Below are positions 9,690 through 20,886 of a stretch of 36,751 bases of DNA, one piece after another. Source of the DNA: Byssochlamys sp. IMV 00236 (Eukaryota > Ascomycota > Eurotiomycetes > Eurotiales > Thermoascaceae); NCBI GenBank assembly GCA_001931875.2, contig MSJH02000071.1:1-36751 (forward strand), given 5' to 3'. The translations under genes and the position numbers were made by a program. How positions within the stretch are numbered: position 1 is the first letter of the stretch; each line of letters begins with the position of its first letter. The notes below the pieces were generated by a model. The model was not told where the DNA came from. It ran no database searches and saw only the letters and a program-made list of their open reading frames with translations.

Positions 9690-10140
9690 ACTTGTCGTCT
9701 TGCTTTATCATTTTCAAATTGAGGTCATGTAATAGATTGGCCATTGTATCAAACTCTTTCTTTTCCTCGCTCTTTCTGTGAAGGCGAGCAGTCCCTCATA
9801 TTCAAGACATGAAAAATAAAGTAAACTGCTTAAAGTACTGTTGGAAAAAGTAAACCCAAAGTTCGCTGGTACCGGCTCTTTGGGCACATTTTATGCAAGA
9901 AATGATTCACTGTACCACTGTGTTATGAGCCATCATATGACTCATTAATAGGTATTCTAGGCAACGTAATTACCCCATTTTGAACTGCGTTGTTAGGATT
10001 GTGCTTGTAACCACCTCCTCCTTTTCTACTTTGTGAAAAATTGGCAAAACTATAAATGCTGTCATGGTATTAACAGAACATTATGCAATCATAGTGTTCA
10101 CTGGCATAAAAAACTTGACGTTCTCTATCCTTTTCCTTTT
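9690..10140 (-). other. Low-stop interval downstream of prohibitin, unresolved
   Basis: One minus frame starting near 10130 reads protein-like (FYASEHYD, SIYSFANFSQSRKGGGGYKH, NHFLHKMCPKSRYQR), interrupted by TAA codons. A 57-bp segment with GTAATT...ACACAG borders can be spliced out to remove one of the stops. Other frames are also unusually open, for example VPKEPVPANFGFTFSN and FDTMANLLHDLNLKMIK. I cannot settle one gene model. It could be 3' UTR, a relic, or a short gene. Confidence 0.25.
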
Positions 10141-10166
10141 TTTTTTTATTTTCATTGTCTAAATCA

Positions 10167-11146
10167 TTAAGCTTGCTTAGGTGAATTGATGTTCAAGAGC
10201 AAAGTATCAGCGTCAAGCATGACCTTATTTCCAGATCTAGAGATGATGCTGGCAATCTCGCGAGCTGCTTCAATACGCTTCAACTCAAGGAAACCAGGCT
10301 TGTTCTTGATCGCCTCACCAATCAATTCAGCTGACTTGGCCTCACCTTGAGCACGAACAATGACGGATTGCTTTTCTTGTCTTGCTTTATCTACAATAAA
10401 GGCTGCACGTTGAGCTTCCTGTTGAGCAATCTGCTTGGCTTCGACGGCACTTTCGAAAACAGGTGAGAATCCAACGTGAGTAATAGAGACATCATCCAAA
10501 ATAATGTTGAATCGAAGTGCACGACGAACGAGGTTTTCACGAACCAATCTTGATACACGTTCACGTTGAGTGATCAATTGTGAGGCAGTGAATTGTGCTA
10601 CAACTGACTTGAGCACTTCATTGACAATGGAAGGTAAAATACGTTCATCGTAATCTTGGCCTAATGTACGGTAAACGGTAGCAAGTTGATCAACACGAGG
10701 CTTTGAAAGTACACGACAAGTAATGTTGACCATTTGTAAATCTATTCACTAACTTAGTATGACATGTGATTATATATGCAATTAATGTAATACCTTTAGT
10801 GCCTGTCAAAGAAGCAACATTACGAGGCTTTGCACGAACATCGTAAATGATGGGTGTTTCAAACCAAGGAATCATAAAGTGAGTCCCTTCGTTGTAAATA
10901 TTATCTTGAACACCAAAGAGACGAGTGTATTTGATAGCTCGGTGACCACCGTCAACTAAGAGATCATTAGTCTTGTAGTTTCAACAAGGGTATTATTTTT
11001 GTACCGTTGAAAAGAGAAGCATTCACACCATAACCTAAAGCTCCCAAAACGACCAAGGCACCAGCGGCAGAGCCAATGCCCTTACCAGAACCACCAGGGA
11101 ACATGCCTCCTAATTTCTGTGCTGCTTGTTTTGCTTGCTGTGCCAT
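10167..11146 (-). CDS. PHB2: Prohibitin-2
   Basis: Exons 11146-11005, 10955-10794 and 10741-10167 give 292 residues, normal for the family. Introns are 49 and 52 bp, both GT...AG. A hydrophobic N-terminal anchor (about residues 24-48, GSAAGALVVLGALGYGVNA) precedes the SPFH/PHB domain: DGGHRAIKYTRLFGVQ, YDVRAKPRNVASLTGTKDLQ, RVLPSIV-like ERILPSIVNEVLKSVVAQF. A C-terminal coiled coil follows (QIAQQEAQRAAFIVDKARQE). Prohibitin-2 forms ring complexes with prohibitin-1 in the mitochondrial inner membrane. It chaperones respiratory subunits and the m-AAA protease. The ATG at 11146 is chosen; the frame extends four codons upstream without another ATG. Confidence 0.95.
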
Positions 11147-11294
11147 ATTTATTGACAAGAAAAAAAAAAAGAAATTTTACCTGTCCATCCCCCCGCTCCT
11201 CTATTTTTCTGCGACATATTTACCCAATCGATTTTATTTCTGCTGAGAAAATTAAAGACTACGCTTTTTATATATAAAAAAAAATGCTTTATTT

Positions 11295-13013
11295 TTACAA
11301 GTGAGCACATTTTTTCATAGCTTGACGAACACCCAAATCAAGCATAATCTCTTCTGAGCCACCAGGTATAGCATATGCACGTACTTCACGGTACAACCGC
11401 TCTACTTTTTCAGCTTGACCACCTCGAGTATATGCGAGACCACCAAAGATCTGAGAAGCTTCTCTTGCACAATATTCAAATGTCTGCGTACTTTGAGCTT
11501 TAAGAAGTGCGATAGGCCCACCTAACAATGATGGCTGGCTGGATTCAGGTAATGTCTTGACTTGATAAAGAATTGACTCGAGCCATGCGTGCGTTGCTTC
11601 ACATTGACGGATCATATGTCCAAGCTTATTACGGATCACGGCATGATCAATAAGCCGTTGTCCGAATGTCTTACGTTTTAAAGCATACTATGAATCAAAG
11701 TGTAAGAAGCAGCACATTGCCTATGTTTTCAAGTAGTACCTTGAATGCTTCTTCAATACACACACGAGACAGACGGCTAGCTTGCATGACAATACCAAGT
11801 CGTTCATGATTGAAATTGTGCATGATATATTTGAATCCTTGGTTTAGTTGTCCGATAAGATTTGTCTTGGGTACTTTGACCTATAATAAAGACAGTTACG
11901 TGTGTGTTATTAAAAGGTAAAGGATCTTACATCTTCAAAAGTAATGTAGGAAGTGCCTGACCCCCACATACCCTGGCAATCCATCTTTCTCGCACTGACT
12001 CCAGGCATATTTCTTTCAATCAGCAATAATGAAATGCCTCCCATACCAGGACCACCCGTTCGGCAGGCTACCGTATAATAATCAGCAAACAAGCCTTGCG
12101 TGATCCATTTCTTTTCTCCATTGACCAGAAAGTGGTCTCCCATATCTTTAGCTGTGGTTGTCAGGTTGGCTACATCAGATCCTGCTGAGGGTTCTGTGAT
12201 ACACAAGGAGATCACTTTATCTCCAGATAAGCATTCAGGTACAACGCGGGTTCTGATTTCATCACTAGCAAAGTTAATGATGGGAGGAAGAGCAATGGCA
12301 AGACCACCTTCCAGGTACCAGATGAGGCCACCAGAACCAGCACGAGCTAGTTCGTCAACACAAATAAACTCGTGAAATATATCAAATTCTGAAGCAGGTA
12401 TGCCTGCAGGAAAGCCATAGGGCAGCAATTCGGGATATTTATTTGCACCATTTGATAGAGCAGCAAGAAAGCCTACCTCTGCAGCTCGCTTCAAGACAGA
12501 GCGAGGAAATTCTTTTGCCTCGCTCCATTCATGACAATGAGGAGTCAGTTCCTTATCAACCCATTCTCGCATGACTTTTCTTAGGCGAATATGAGATTCC
12601 TGATAATATGGGCTGGCAAGTTGTAGGTAATAAATAAACACATTGATAAACTATTGGTATTACCTATTCCAATCCTGATACCAAGTTGGGTCGCCATAAG
12701 GAACATTTTCTCCAAATTGTTGGCTTATGGCAGCTTGATCTTTGGATTCTGGTTGCTGTGACAGTGCTTGATGAACATCTGTACCAAGGATACCAATCTG
12801 TATAGGCTGACCAATACGCTGCATAATAGATTCATTATGGAACGTCTTGAACTCTTTACTAGCATCCTTTCCTGCCTTTTTCAACAACACCTTCTTTCCC
12901 CCCGGATGTTCATTCACAAATTTTGTTAGATCAAAGACTTTGCCGTCAATGATGACCCACAAGTCATTCGCTTTATTATGTTTTGCTACTTCCTCTTTTG
13001 TGTATGTCTTCAT
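11295..13013 (-). CDS. Cytochrome b5 / acyl-CoA dehydrogenase fusion
   Basis: Four exons (13013-12664, 12612-11931, 11880-11740, 11687-11295) encode 521 residues. Residues about 1-80 form a cytochrome b5 haem domain, with the axial His in NEHPGG and a second in KTFHNES. After a short linker comes a complete acyl-CoA dehydrogenase. Its helical N-domain is followed by the FAD/substrate segment CITEPSAGSDVANL and WITQG, then the C-domain with RKTFGQRLIDH and QIFGGLAYTRGG. In the position of the usual YEG catalytic Glu the protein reads AIPGGSEEIM, a form seen in a fungal-type ACAD branch. The likely role is fatty-acyl or branched-chain acyl-CoA oxidation with a built-in electron-transfer domain. 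There is no obvious mitochondrial presequence or C-terminal SKL. Confidence 0.88.
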
Positions 13014-13137
13014 TTAATACAAAGAGAAAAAAGAAAAAAAGAAAAAAAGACAAGGCGCGTAAAATGGACGGCAGAATTCACATTATCTAATCTTTTTAAT
13101 TGTGGGGAAAAGTAAGGGAAAAAAGAAAATCCTGTTT

Positions 13138-13653
13138 CTATTTCCCGAAAGCAATCCTCTTTATCTCATCTACTTTATTACGATGGAGCATAAACGTAGG
13201 CGTGATCCATCGTCCACAGGAACATTGATCTCCAGACCAGTTATAGTTGCCAATTTTACATCGACATTTTGGACAGTCAATACGACCCTGTACGTCTTCA
13301 ACAAAGCCTTCCATCCACTGCATAGGTTCAATAAAGTAAGACGAGCAGGTATTGTTCTTGGCAGCCAGTGCGGCAAGAAGAGGGTTCAGTGCCTTATTTG
13401 CTTCTAATGGTTCAGTATCTGTTGTTGCGGCTGTTGCAGTTGTTGTTGCGGAAATGTCTGCATTACGTTTATGGTATGAGAATGACATTTGACCTTTTCC
13501 GGGTTCATGATCAATAACATGTTCAGCTCCAACAAGCAATCGTCTACATTTGCGACATCTTAGACCTTTGAAGGGCTTTTTACTATCCTCAACATTGCTT
13601 AAACCTGAGTATTCTGGATCGAGTGCAAATTGTACTTGTTCTTGATTTGACAT
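13138..13653 (-). CDS. Stand-alone Yvh1/DUSP12-type zinc-binding domain protein
   Basis: Single exon of 171 residues. It matches the C-terminal zinc domain of Yvh1/DUSP12: RCRKCRRLLVGAEHVIDHEP with a Cys pair, CSSYFIEPMQWMEG, then IDCPKCRCKIGNYNWSG and QCSCGRWITPTFMLH. In Yvh1 this domain, rather than the phosphatase, is what 60S ribosome maturation (Mrt4 release) requires. No phosphatase signature (HCxxGxxRS) is present. The next gene upstream, RAD2, ends only about 145 bp away, so no phosphatase exon can be hidden. The ATG at 13653 sits just behind a T27 tract (13666-13692 read on the minus strand). Either the organism split the two domains or this is a dedicated ribosome-biogenesis paralogue. 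Confidence 0.85.
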   Translation of the reverse strand: MSNQEQVQFALDPEYSGLSNVEDSKKPFKGLRCRKCRRLLVGAEHVIDHEPGKGQMSFSYHKRNADISATTTATAATTDTEPLEANKALNPLLAALAAKNNTCSSYFIEPMQWMEGFVEDVQGRIDCPKCRCKIGNYNWSGDQCSCGRWITPTFMLHRNKVDEIKRIAFGK

Positions 13654-13665
13654 TATTGAAACAAG

Positions 13666-13692
<27 letters not shown>
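13666..13692. promoter_or_regulatory. Poly(dA:dT) tract, 27 bp
   Basis: Uninterrupted A27 on the plus strand, ending 12 bp upstream of the Yvh1-like start codon. Such tracts exclude nucleosomes and often mark fungal promoters. Length may also reflect assembly or slippage uncertainty. Confidence 0.6.
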
Positions 13693-13699
<7 letters not shown>

Positions 13700-13798
13700 A
13701 CTTCTGAACTGTAAATAACAGCACTCCGCGCGTACGCCCACGTCAAGCTCTTGAATTCAAAAAAAAAAGACACGGTTTTAATATAATCTATATTTATT

Positions 13799-16700
13799 CT
13801 AGTGTTTAGCTCTTTTTTGCTTTCGCCATTTCTCCACAATATTCTGTACTCGTTTGCTTGAATGTTTAGATCCAGTTATATCTTTCATAGGGCCTATGGT
13901 TGGACTAAAGAAACTATTGATAGTTGATTGTTCACCAACAGCCTAGAGCAAATCAATGAGAAAAGGAGGTGTCAATAATTATCTAATAACTTACAGTTCT
14001 TTTGTTCATTTCTTGAAGTACAGGTAATAGTACTTGATCCGCCTTTTCTTCTGGCCAGCCAAATGCCTCCATCAAGAAGACTCTTAAGGAATCAAGCTGA
14101 GGTTGTCCCCATTTGAATTGCTGCTTGGAGTTGTCTACAGTAGGATGAAGATATGCTTCCTTGACTAACGGATTAGGAAAGTCAGCTGGTATTTCCAAAT
14201 CCTTGTGCCCTTTTCTCTATTATGTATAAAGTAAGCAAACGTTATTTTTGATAATTAAAGGATCTTACAAACTTCTTTTGAAAATCTGTGGTATCCTGAC
14301 CACTATTATACCAGTCCTTAAACCGTATTAAAGGCGTTTCTACTGATTCATCCTCATCATCAACAGATGAAAACTCTGAGAGGATTTCCATAGCCGCAAC
14401 AGGACCAACCCCGGGAATTCCTTCTGTATAATCACTGCCCAACAGATAAGCAAGTTGAATTAGCTTTGTTCTGCTCAGCATCATTTCTCTTTCAATATCT
14501 TGACTTTTGTAGAATTCTACAAAGCGTTGTTGATTGAACATATTTTTATATACACGTGTTGCTCCAAACAAAAAGACATCAGAGTCATCTGTAATCGTTC
14601 CTTCAATCAGGTTAAGACGCTCTAATTCGGCACACTGTGCTTCAGCTTCCATAGGCGAGACAATATAGGGAATACCAAACAGTTTTAAAAGTTCTTGTAT
14701 ATCCTGAATCATTTGGTCTGTTATATCATCTGTATTTCCCTTTTCTTTTCTTTGTTGAGCATTCAAGTCCTTCATGTCTTCATATAACTCTCTTTTTACG
14801 TCTTCTATATTTCTTGATGCAATATTAGAGATGAAGCGAGCATACTCATCATCTTCCCCTTGTACATTATCATCCAATTCTTCTTCTGAATCGTAGCCTT
14901 GGCCATTACCTGCTACTGTTGCTGCTACAGCTTCGTTTTCAACCTTATCGCTTCTTTGAGGTTCATCATTAGCTTCTTTCTCTTTTGAATTATTTGCATT
15001 GTCAAAAGTATGCATGGGTATAACTTCTTCATATTCTATTGATGTGCTTTCATTATCATCCTCTTCCTCATCGTTCTCAATGTGTCCATTATAGCCAATA
15101 TTTTCCAGTGACATGGTGTTCTTATCAGTTTGTATATCCTTTTCTTGTTTCCGATTGTCTTCATTTTCGCTTATCTTATTTACACCAGATTTCTCATCTG
15201 GCTTTGTATACAGTAATGACTGTGATACATTAATATGTACAGGTTCTCTCAAAGGAGCGACATTTTGCGATGGTTTATCAGCAATTTCTGGCTTTTGGCT
15301 AGATTCAGCTTCAACAAATTGAATAATTTCGTCATCGTCATCATCAAGTATAGACGTGTCTTGTATGATACTATCTTCAAGGGTCGGTTCAATCAAATTA
15401 TTTTCAGTCTTTGATGGCTGCTGTTCTCTGGCAACAGTATTATGCTGCTGTCGATTGTTTTGCTTCCACTCAATCACATTCTCTAAAAATGATTCCTGAA
15501 ACTGCAACGACTCTAAAGCAAGTTCATCCCCTTCACGCGTTTTTCCAAACTGTTTACGTATGGACATGAGTTGATTCTGTAGCGTTGGAATGTCACTATC
15601 AAATATGGCTGATCTAAGGATCCTTTTGTACTCGTCATTAAACGAATACAAGTACAAAAATGCATCAGGAACTCTAGAAATCCAAAGATTTAGAAAATCA
15701 TCAGGCCCAAGTAATAAGGCAGAATCGCCTTGTTCCTCTTTTGTCTTGTTTAAACCCTGAGCATCCTGTGCGTCCTGTGCATAAATTCTTGAGATAACCT
15801 GATCTATAGCCTCGTCATCTGCATAAGCGTTCATGTCATTCAGCAAGTGATCTATTTTGTTTTCGTTTGGTTTGTTATAATCTATAAACAATGCCTCGTC
15901 TTCATCTTCTGAAACTATAGAGGTAAAGGGTTCTTCATCTGTCTGTCCTTTATATTTTTCCTCTTCTTCTTCTTCTTCTTCTTCTTCGTCACTAAGTATT
16001 CCATTCAATAAAGCGGCAAGTTTTGGATTGTTTGCCACAGCTTCTTTTACTTTATCAACTTGGTCTTTTTTCTCTGTTGAGGTACTGTGTACATTTAGTA
16101 CTTCATAAGTCTCGTTTATCATTTCCTTACCTCTCAATGTCTTCTGTAGCTCCCGTAGGAAGCTGTACAGGATCAATATAGACAGGATTTGCAGCAGAGA
16201 GGCCAGGAAGCTTCCACCCCAAGCCTTGTTCTATATTCTCATTCTTGTACAAGATATATTCTCTACCTCTCTCACCAGCTACACGGGCAGGCTCAGAGAC
16301 AACTGTCCCCCCAGCAACAGTGTTCATCTGCATCACTCTCTGTGTCATTTCATTTCGATGTTTTAGCAACTTGATCTGCTGCTTTGAAAAATCGAGCGCA
16401 GTTTTAGAATTTCTAACCATTTGATCTAGTCTTGCCCAAGACGTTTGACGCGATTTAAGCTTCAAGTCTTGAATGATCTCATACTGTATCTCAGGTGGTA
16501 GAGACTTGAATGTCTCCGAGTCAATATCCATATCTGAAGGCGTATATTCTTCAATAAATTCCTTAATCTCTTGTGCTGTTGCTAAACGAGGATCTACTCT
16601 ATCAGGATGGATTTGATTTTGATTTATCTCTGGTAACTCATATTGATCTAATTTTCTATTCTTTCGTAAAACATCAACTGCAGCTGATTTTTCAAGTTGC

Positions 16701-17229
16701 TTATAGTACACATATTCTTCGACATTAGTTGTTTGTTCTCCTCTTCGTCTAAACAACGTAATTGAGTCTACTATTACTGATGTTTGGTCAAATCATCAGA
16801 TACTCACTTCTTTTCTTCCTCCATTATAACCCTTGACTTAACTTGAGCACTCAAGATCTTTCTTGCAGTGGCTTTCATATTTATTTTCATCCCTTCTCTT
16901 CGTCTTCTTCTTTCTCTCTAAAAAAAATAAGAATCATATTGTCGTGCTTGATTGTTATACTTTACTATAGTATTTCGTTTTAATACTGGCGCTCCACCAT
17001 CAAACACAAATACAGGTTTAATGTCATAGAATAATAGCTTGCATAGTCTTCGAAAGAAACCCAAGAGGTGTCCATTTCTTAGAGCATTTCCTTGCCTGTC
17101 ACGCATGGTTCGCATAAATTGGTGGATCCAGATCGATGCATCAACTGCAATTCTTTTTTGTCTCAAAGACTCAAGCTGCGTTGGCCTTGCTGCTGGACCA
17201 ACGAGTGTCCAAAGTCCTTGAACTCCCAT
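13799..17229 (-). CDS. RAD2: RAD2/XPG nucleotide-excision-repair endonuclease
   Basis: Six exons (17229-16961, 16915-16808, 16748-16131, 16084-14269, 14216-13995, 13942-13799) give 1058 residues, matching RAD2/XPG length. The N-region of the FEN1-family nuclease is residues 1-95: MGVQGLWTLVG, ASIWIHQF and VFVFDGGAP. A long acidic spacer follows, with a poly-Glu run near residue 365. The I-region is about 785-940, with PYIVSPMEAEAQCAELE, TDDSDVFLFGA and the helix-hairpin-helix GSDYTEGIPGVGP. The last exon carries a canonical PCNA-interaction box, QSTINSFF (about residues 1016-1023), then a basic tail. It cuts 3' of bulky DNA lesions and associates with TFIIH. The acceptor of exon 2 is at 16916-16917 (TAGAG), chosen because it alone keeps the frame. 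Confidence 0.94.
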
Positions 17230-18048
17230 AGGTGATCAGCTAAACGAAAAAGAAAAAAAAAGTAATTCTGCTGCGAAAAAGAAGGTTAAGCAGTGTCATA
17301 TAATTTAAATACCGATGCATGAATTGTCATCAAGACTTTTAAAATACACTTTCAAGTGACAACAGATACAAGGGCGCCATAAAGTAATCGTAGTTGATAT
17401 TTTATCTTGATGTTAAGTTAAATGAGCAACTGTTAAAGAACACAGCTTTTTCTTCTTCAAAAGGAAACTATCTCCTCTGAGCTTTTTTTCCATATCTTTA
17501 ACTCACTTAGGCATCTACTCCTCCTGTGAGTATCCATCAATTTATAGTGTATGATACTTGTTCACTATAATTATTGAAAGAGAAAAAAGGGATTTGGCGA
17601 GAGAGGGGTTTAACCTTGTTTATGCGCCATTGTACATCAACCGAGATATGTCTTGCACGCCAATTGTTCACGTTTTTCATTGAAATGAATAAAAGAACGG
17701 AAGTGTATGCATTCATTCCATACTGATGACTTATATTAGTAAATGGTGTGATTTTAATAGAGAGAGTGATTCTTACGTTCTTTTTTTTTCCTTGTAAATT
17801 GTTGTCAATTTACGTAAAAGAAAAGAGAACGAATCCTGAAGTAGCCTTGTGGTTTTTATAGGGCCTATAAACTGACGTATTCAAAATTGGATTGTCAAAC
17901 TGAATAAAGTGCAAAGTAACATTTTAGACTTTAATGAAATTAGTTGGTTATTTTTATTATTAAATATACAATATGTTTCTTTTCTTTGCCCAATGCTTTA
18001 ATTATGCCTAAAGATGCCATTTTATGCCAATGATTATTTATGCCCTGT
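17230..18048. promoter_or_regulatory. RAD2 promoter / ArfGAP 3' flank
   Basis: No gene seen. Two short perfect inverted repeats stand out: GTAAATTG-TTGT-CAATTTAC around 17795-17814, and TTTATAGG-G-CCTATAAA around 17856-17872. Either could be a factor site or a terminator-like hairpin for the upstream minus-strand ArfGAP transcript. Confidence 0.4.
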
Positions 18049-20410
18049 TTATGCTGATGCTATGACGATGCTTATTTTATCGCCCTCAATATCACGATTT
18101 AACTCCAAAGATGTCTCTTCCTTAATTTCGTCGTCGTCGTCGTCGTCTTCATCCGATTCATCCTTACAGCTTGCCAAATTGAAGAGCTGTAGTGCAATCG
18201 AAGCATTAGATATACTCTCTTCATCGATTGCCTGGAAGAATAGCCTTGCCAGCTCATTCTCCTTGTCAACAAACATACGGTCGACGTACTTGGCTTGGAT
18301 ATAGGCTAGCTTTGCCTCACGACTGTCTGTAGGGGATACACGAGCAGTTTGATGACCCCAAATAGTGTTTGCTTGCGCATTACCCATCAAACGCAAGAAC
18401 TGTACGACTTCGGGAGTATAACAAGCCCTGTCTAGCTTCAATGATCGTACTTTTGAAATATGTGTGCCAAGGCTTCTGTGAATTCCTGAACACTCTGTAT
18501 AAGAAAGAAAGGAGATGAGAAAATCAAGTTTTTTAAAAGGAGAAAAAAAAAACTCTTACCGATACACAATAAAACACCCAAGTTCAGTGAGCACCAATCT
18601 GGATCTTTGGCTCCACAATCAGCGCAGGAGTGATTTGATTCGTCTTCTCTCAGCATGCTTAGTAATTCTGCCGTAGGTATGGAGTCATACTTGGAACTAA
18701 TACTGTTTATCGATGATTTTGTCTTGATACTTCTTGCTTGTACATGAGTGGAAAAAGACAGATGCTTCCTGGTTTGGCCAAAATGAAAACTAGACCATCT
18801 TGATCGAAGGCTTGTCGCTGTTGGCTGTGAAGGAACCTCAAGAGATTTGCCTGTATCATCATGGCCTTGCCTCTCAGGAGCTACGGATCTTAGTACAACG
18901 CTTAATGAACGAGCACGACTGGATCGCTTTTTCTTGGCACTACTATGACTTTTGCTGCTACTGGTTATCGACGTGGGAGTGGATGTTGAAGGCGACAGAA
19001 AGGTGTCCTTAAAGTTTGTTGAGCTGCTTGTACCATTCAGCACACTTTCAATTGAATTCTGTACGGTAGACATCCATTGTTCAGCCTCCTCCTGCGATGT
19101 TGCTTGGTATAGTCTCCGAATCTTTGGTGTTATGATCTCAAAACAGAATCGTCTCTCTGAGTTTCGTGCTTCACGTACGCTTGCGAACCTCAAGTCGATC
19201 GGATTGTTATGTGGTTCCAGCTGCTTCTTCCAGTTTGTGTACTCGTAAAACTGACCACCACTTACAACACACCAGTATCTAAAAGAGAAAGAGAAAATGT
19301 GTTGGCTCTAACGGAAACTTTTGATATTTATATCTCGCCTTACTTGTGCCATGCTTGAGTGGTATGTTTGACCTCAAACCCGGAACTTTTGGATGGCTTC
19401 GAAGTTGCGAACAAGAACCCTTCCTTTTTGCGACCTAAAAGAGCATTTCCTCTATTGGTTTGGTGTGCTAGGTCTCTGATACCCTTAAATTTGTCCTCAT
19501 TGGTGCTTGAAGACGACTGATCTGTATCACAAGATATGGAAGAAGCAGCTTGACATTCAGAATTACTGGGCCGTCTCTTCTTATCCAAGTGTTCAGTAAT
19601 CAACATACTTTCTATCTCTTTCCTCTTTGCAGCCCTTGCCTGAATCTTCAATGCATGCTGCTTTGATGTATCTTCCAGTAATTTCGATAGTAGCTCGAGC
19701 CCAGGCTTAGTATTCTCAACCTTTTGCGCTATTGATTCGAAATACTTGACTTCACGAACGATATGATCTGTGATGCAGAAAAGGATGTCATGCTCTTTTT
19801 TACCCCCATGCAAATCCAAGAGATACCCCAGGTAGTCGAAACGTGCTAGATCAAACTTTAATTTCCGAGCCACCTGCCTTTCTTCGTCGACATGCTTTCG
19901 CTTTAGGTATTTGGCCAGCACAGTATAATATTCTTTACTCTCTTCCTCAAACTGTCGCTTCTTCAGATCTGCCACCTTAATGTCATGTTCATATAGTGCC
20001 TTGATGGGTTCCAGTAGCTGTGTTGATAATGCAGCGTCCAATCTTTGCCTTTCCTCTGTGATCTTTGTCCAAGCATCATTCAGATAATGGTTCATCAAGG
20101 GCTCGACACATTCAATATCTTGTAACGTCTGCATAAATTCTCCGTCTGCCATTGCCAATTGTCTTCTAGCTTCCAAGGAGGTGGTTGCTGCCTTGATGAT
20201 TCGCTTTACTCGAGCTTTCAAGACGGTTGTACGACTCTCGAGATGCTTGATAGTAGCTCTGAATAATGGTCCATCCTCAGAAATCTCCATGTTTGGTAAC
20301 AGTTGCATTTCTCGACTAGCTAAAAAAATGTTTAGGAGAGAAAAAGAATAAAGAATAAAGGAAATGAAAAATACACGTTTTTGTTCGTCTTGAGGCACAC
20401 AAAATTCCAT
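18049..20410 (-). CDS. BAR-PH-ArfGAP protein (ACAP-like, no ankyrin repeats)
   Basis: Exons 20410-20377, 20319-19344, 19278-18560 and 18494-18049 give about 724 residues. The BAR domain covers roughly residues 20-250 (GPLFRATIKHLESRTT, FDLARFDYLGYL). The PH domain is about 308-425 (KKEGFLFATS, YWCVVSGGQFYEY, EEAEQWMSTVQNSIE). A Ser-rich, basic linker follows, then the ArfGAP zinc finger: CADC, 16 residues, CIEC, then GIHRSLG with the arginine finger (about 545-660). It ends in an acidic Asp/Glu tail with no ankyrin repeats, unlike animal ACAPs. The likely role is membrane-curvature sensing and GTP hydrolysis on Arf in vesicle traffic. The first intron (57 bp, 20320-20376) keeps the frame if retained, adding 19 mostly hydrophobic residues. 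Confidence 0.9.
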
Positions 20411-20886
20411 GTTCCTGCAGTCAACGGAGAATTAATTTATTGGTTACATATCGTGTTGCCTGGCAACAATAAACATCCATGGACACGGACATGGTGTACG
20501 CCTACCATTCGAGTGAATGAAGTTCTTGGACAATTAAAATCATATATATGCAATTGTCATCATCTTAGTTCCTATGATTAGTTTTTCTCTTGCTTTCTGA
20601 ATGTAAACCAAGGGACGATCAGTTATTCTCAGCGTGTACACGGACATTTAAAAGATGGCCTTCAACTGCTAGGACGACTGTCGGTATACTGTTACAATAG
20701 CTGATCGTCCCTCCTTTATTCAAATCGACAAGAATGCATCAGTTTATTAATTAAATCATTTTATACAAGTTTCTCATTGATACACGTCCTTTTGATAGAT
20801 TTGCATTTAAATTTCATTACAAGTACGACGTAGCAAAAGAATTCATGAGGGGGGTGTCCATTTATGGTAGATGGGTTTATTACTTT
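20411..20886. other. Intergenic between aconitase 3' end and ArfGAP start
   Basis: Holds the ArfGAP promoter and aconitase 3' UTR. The one clear structure is the inverted-repeat element at 20610-20713, listed separately. Confidence 0.5.
20610..20713. repeat. Short inverted-repeat element (MITE-like or hairpin)
   Basis: Left arm AAGGGACGATCAGTTATT (20610-20627) and right arm AATAGCTGATCGTCCCTC (20696-20713) pair at 16 of 18 positions, with weaker pairing continuing inwards. The 68-bp interior has no ORF. Flanks do not show a convincing target-site duplication. It could be a tiny non-autonomous transposon or a structured element in the aconitase 3' UTR. Confidence 0.6.

Noticed and set aside
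13138..13839. Longer Yvh1-like ORF starting upstream
   Set aside because: The extension runs through a T27 tract and the RAD2 3' end; the ATG at 13653 is the first sound start.
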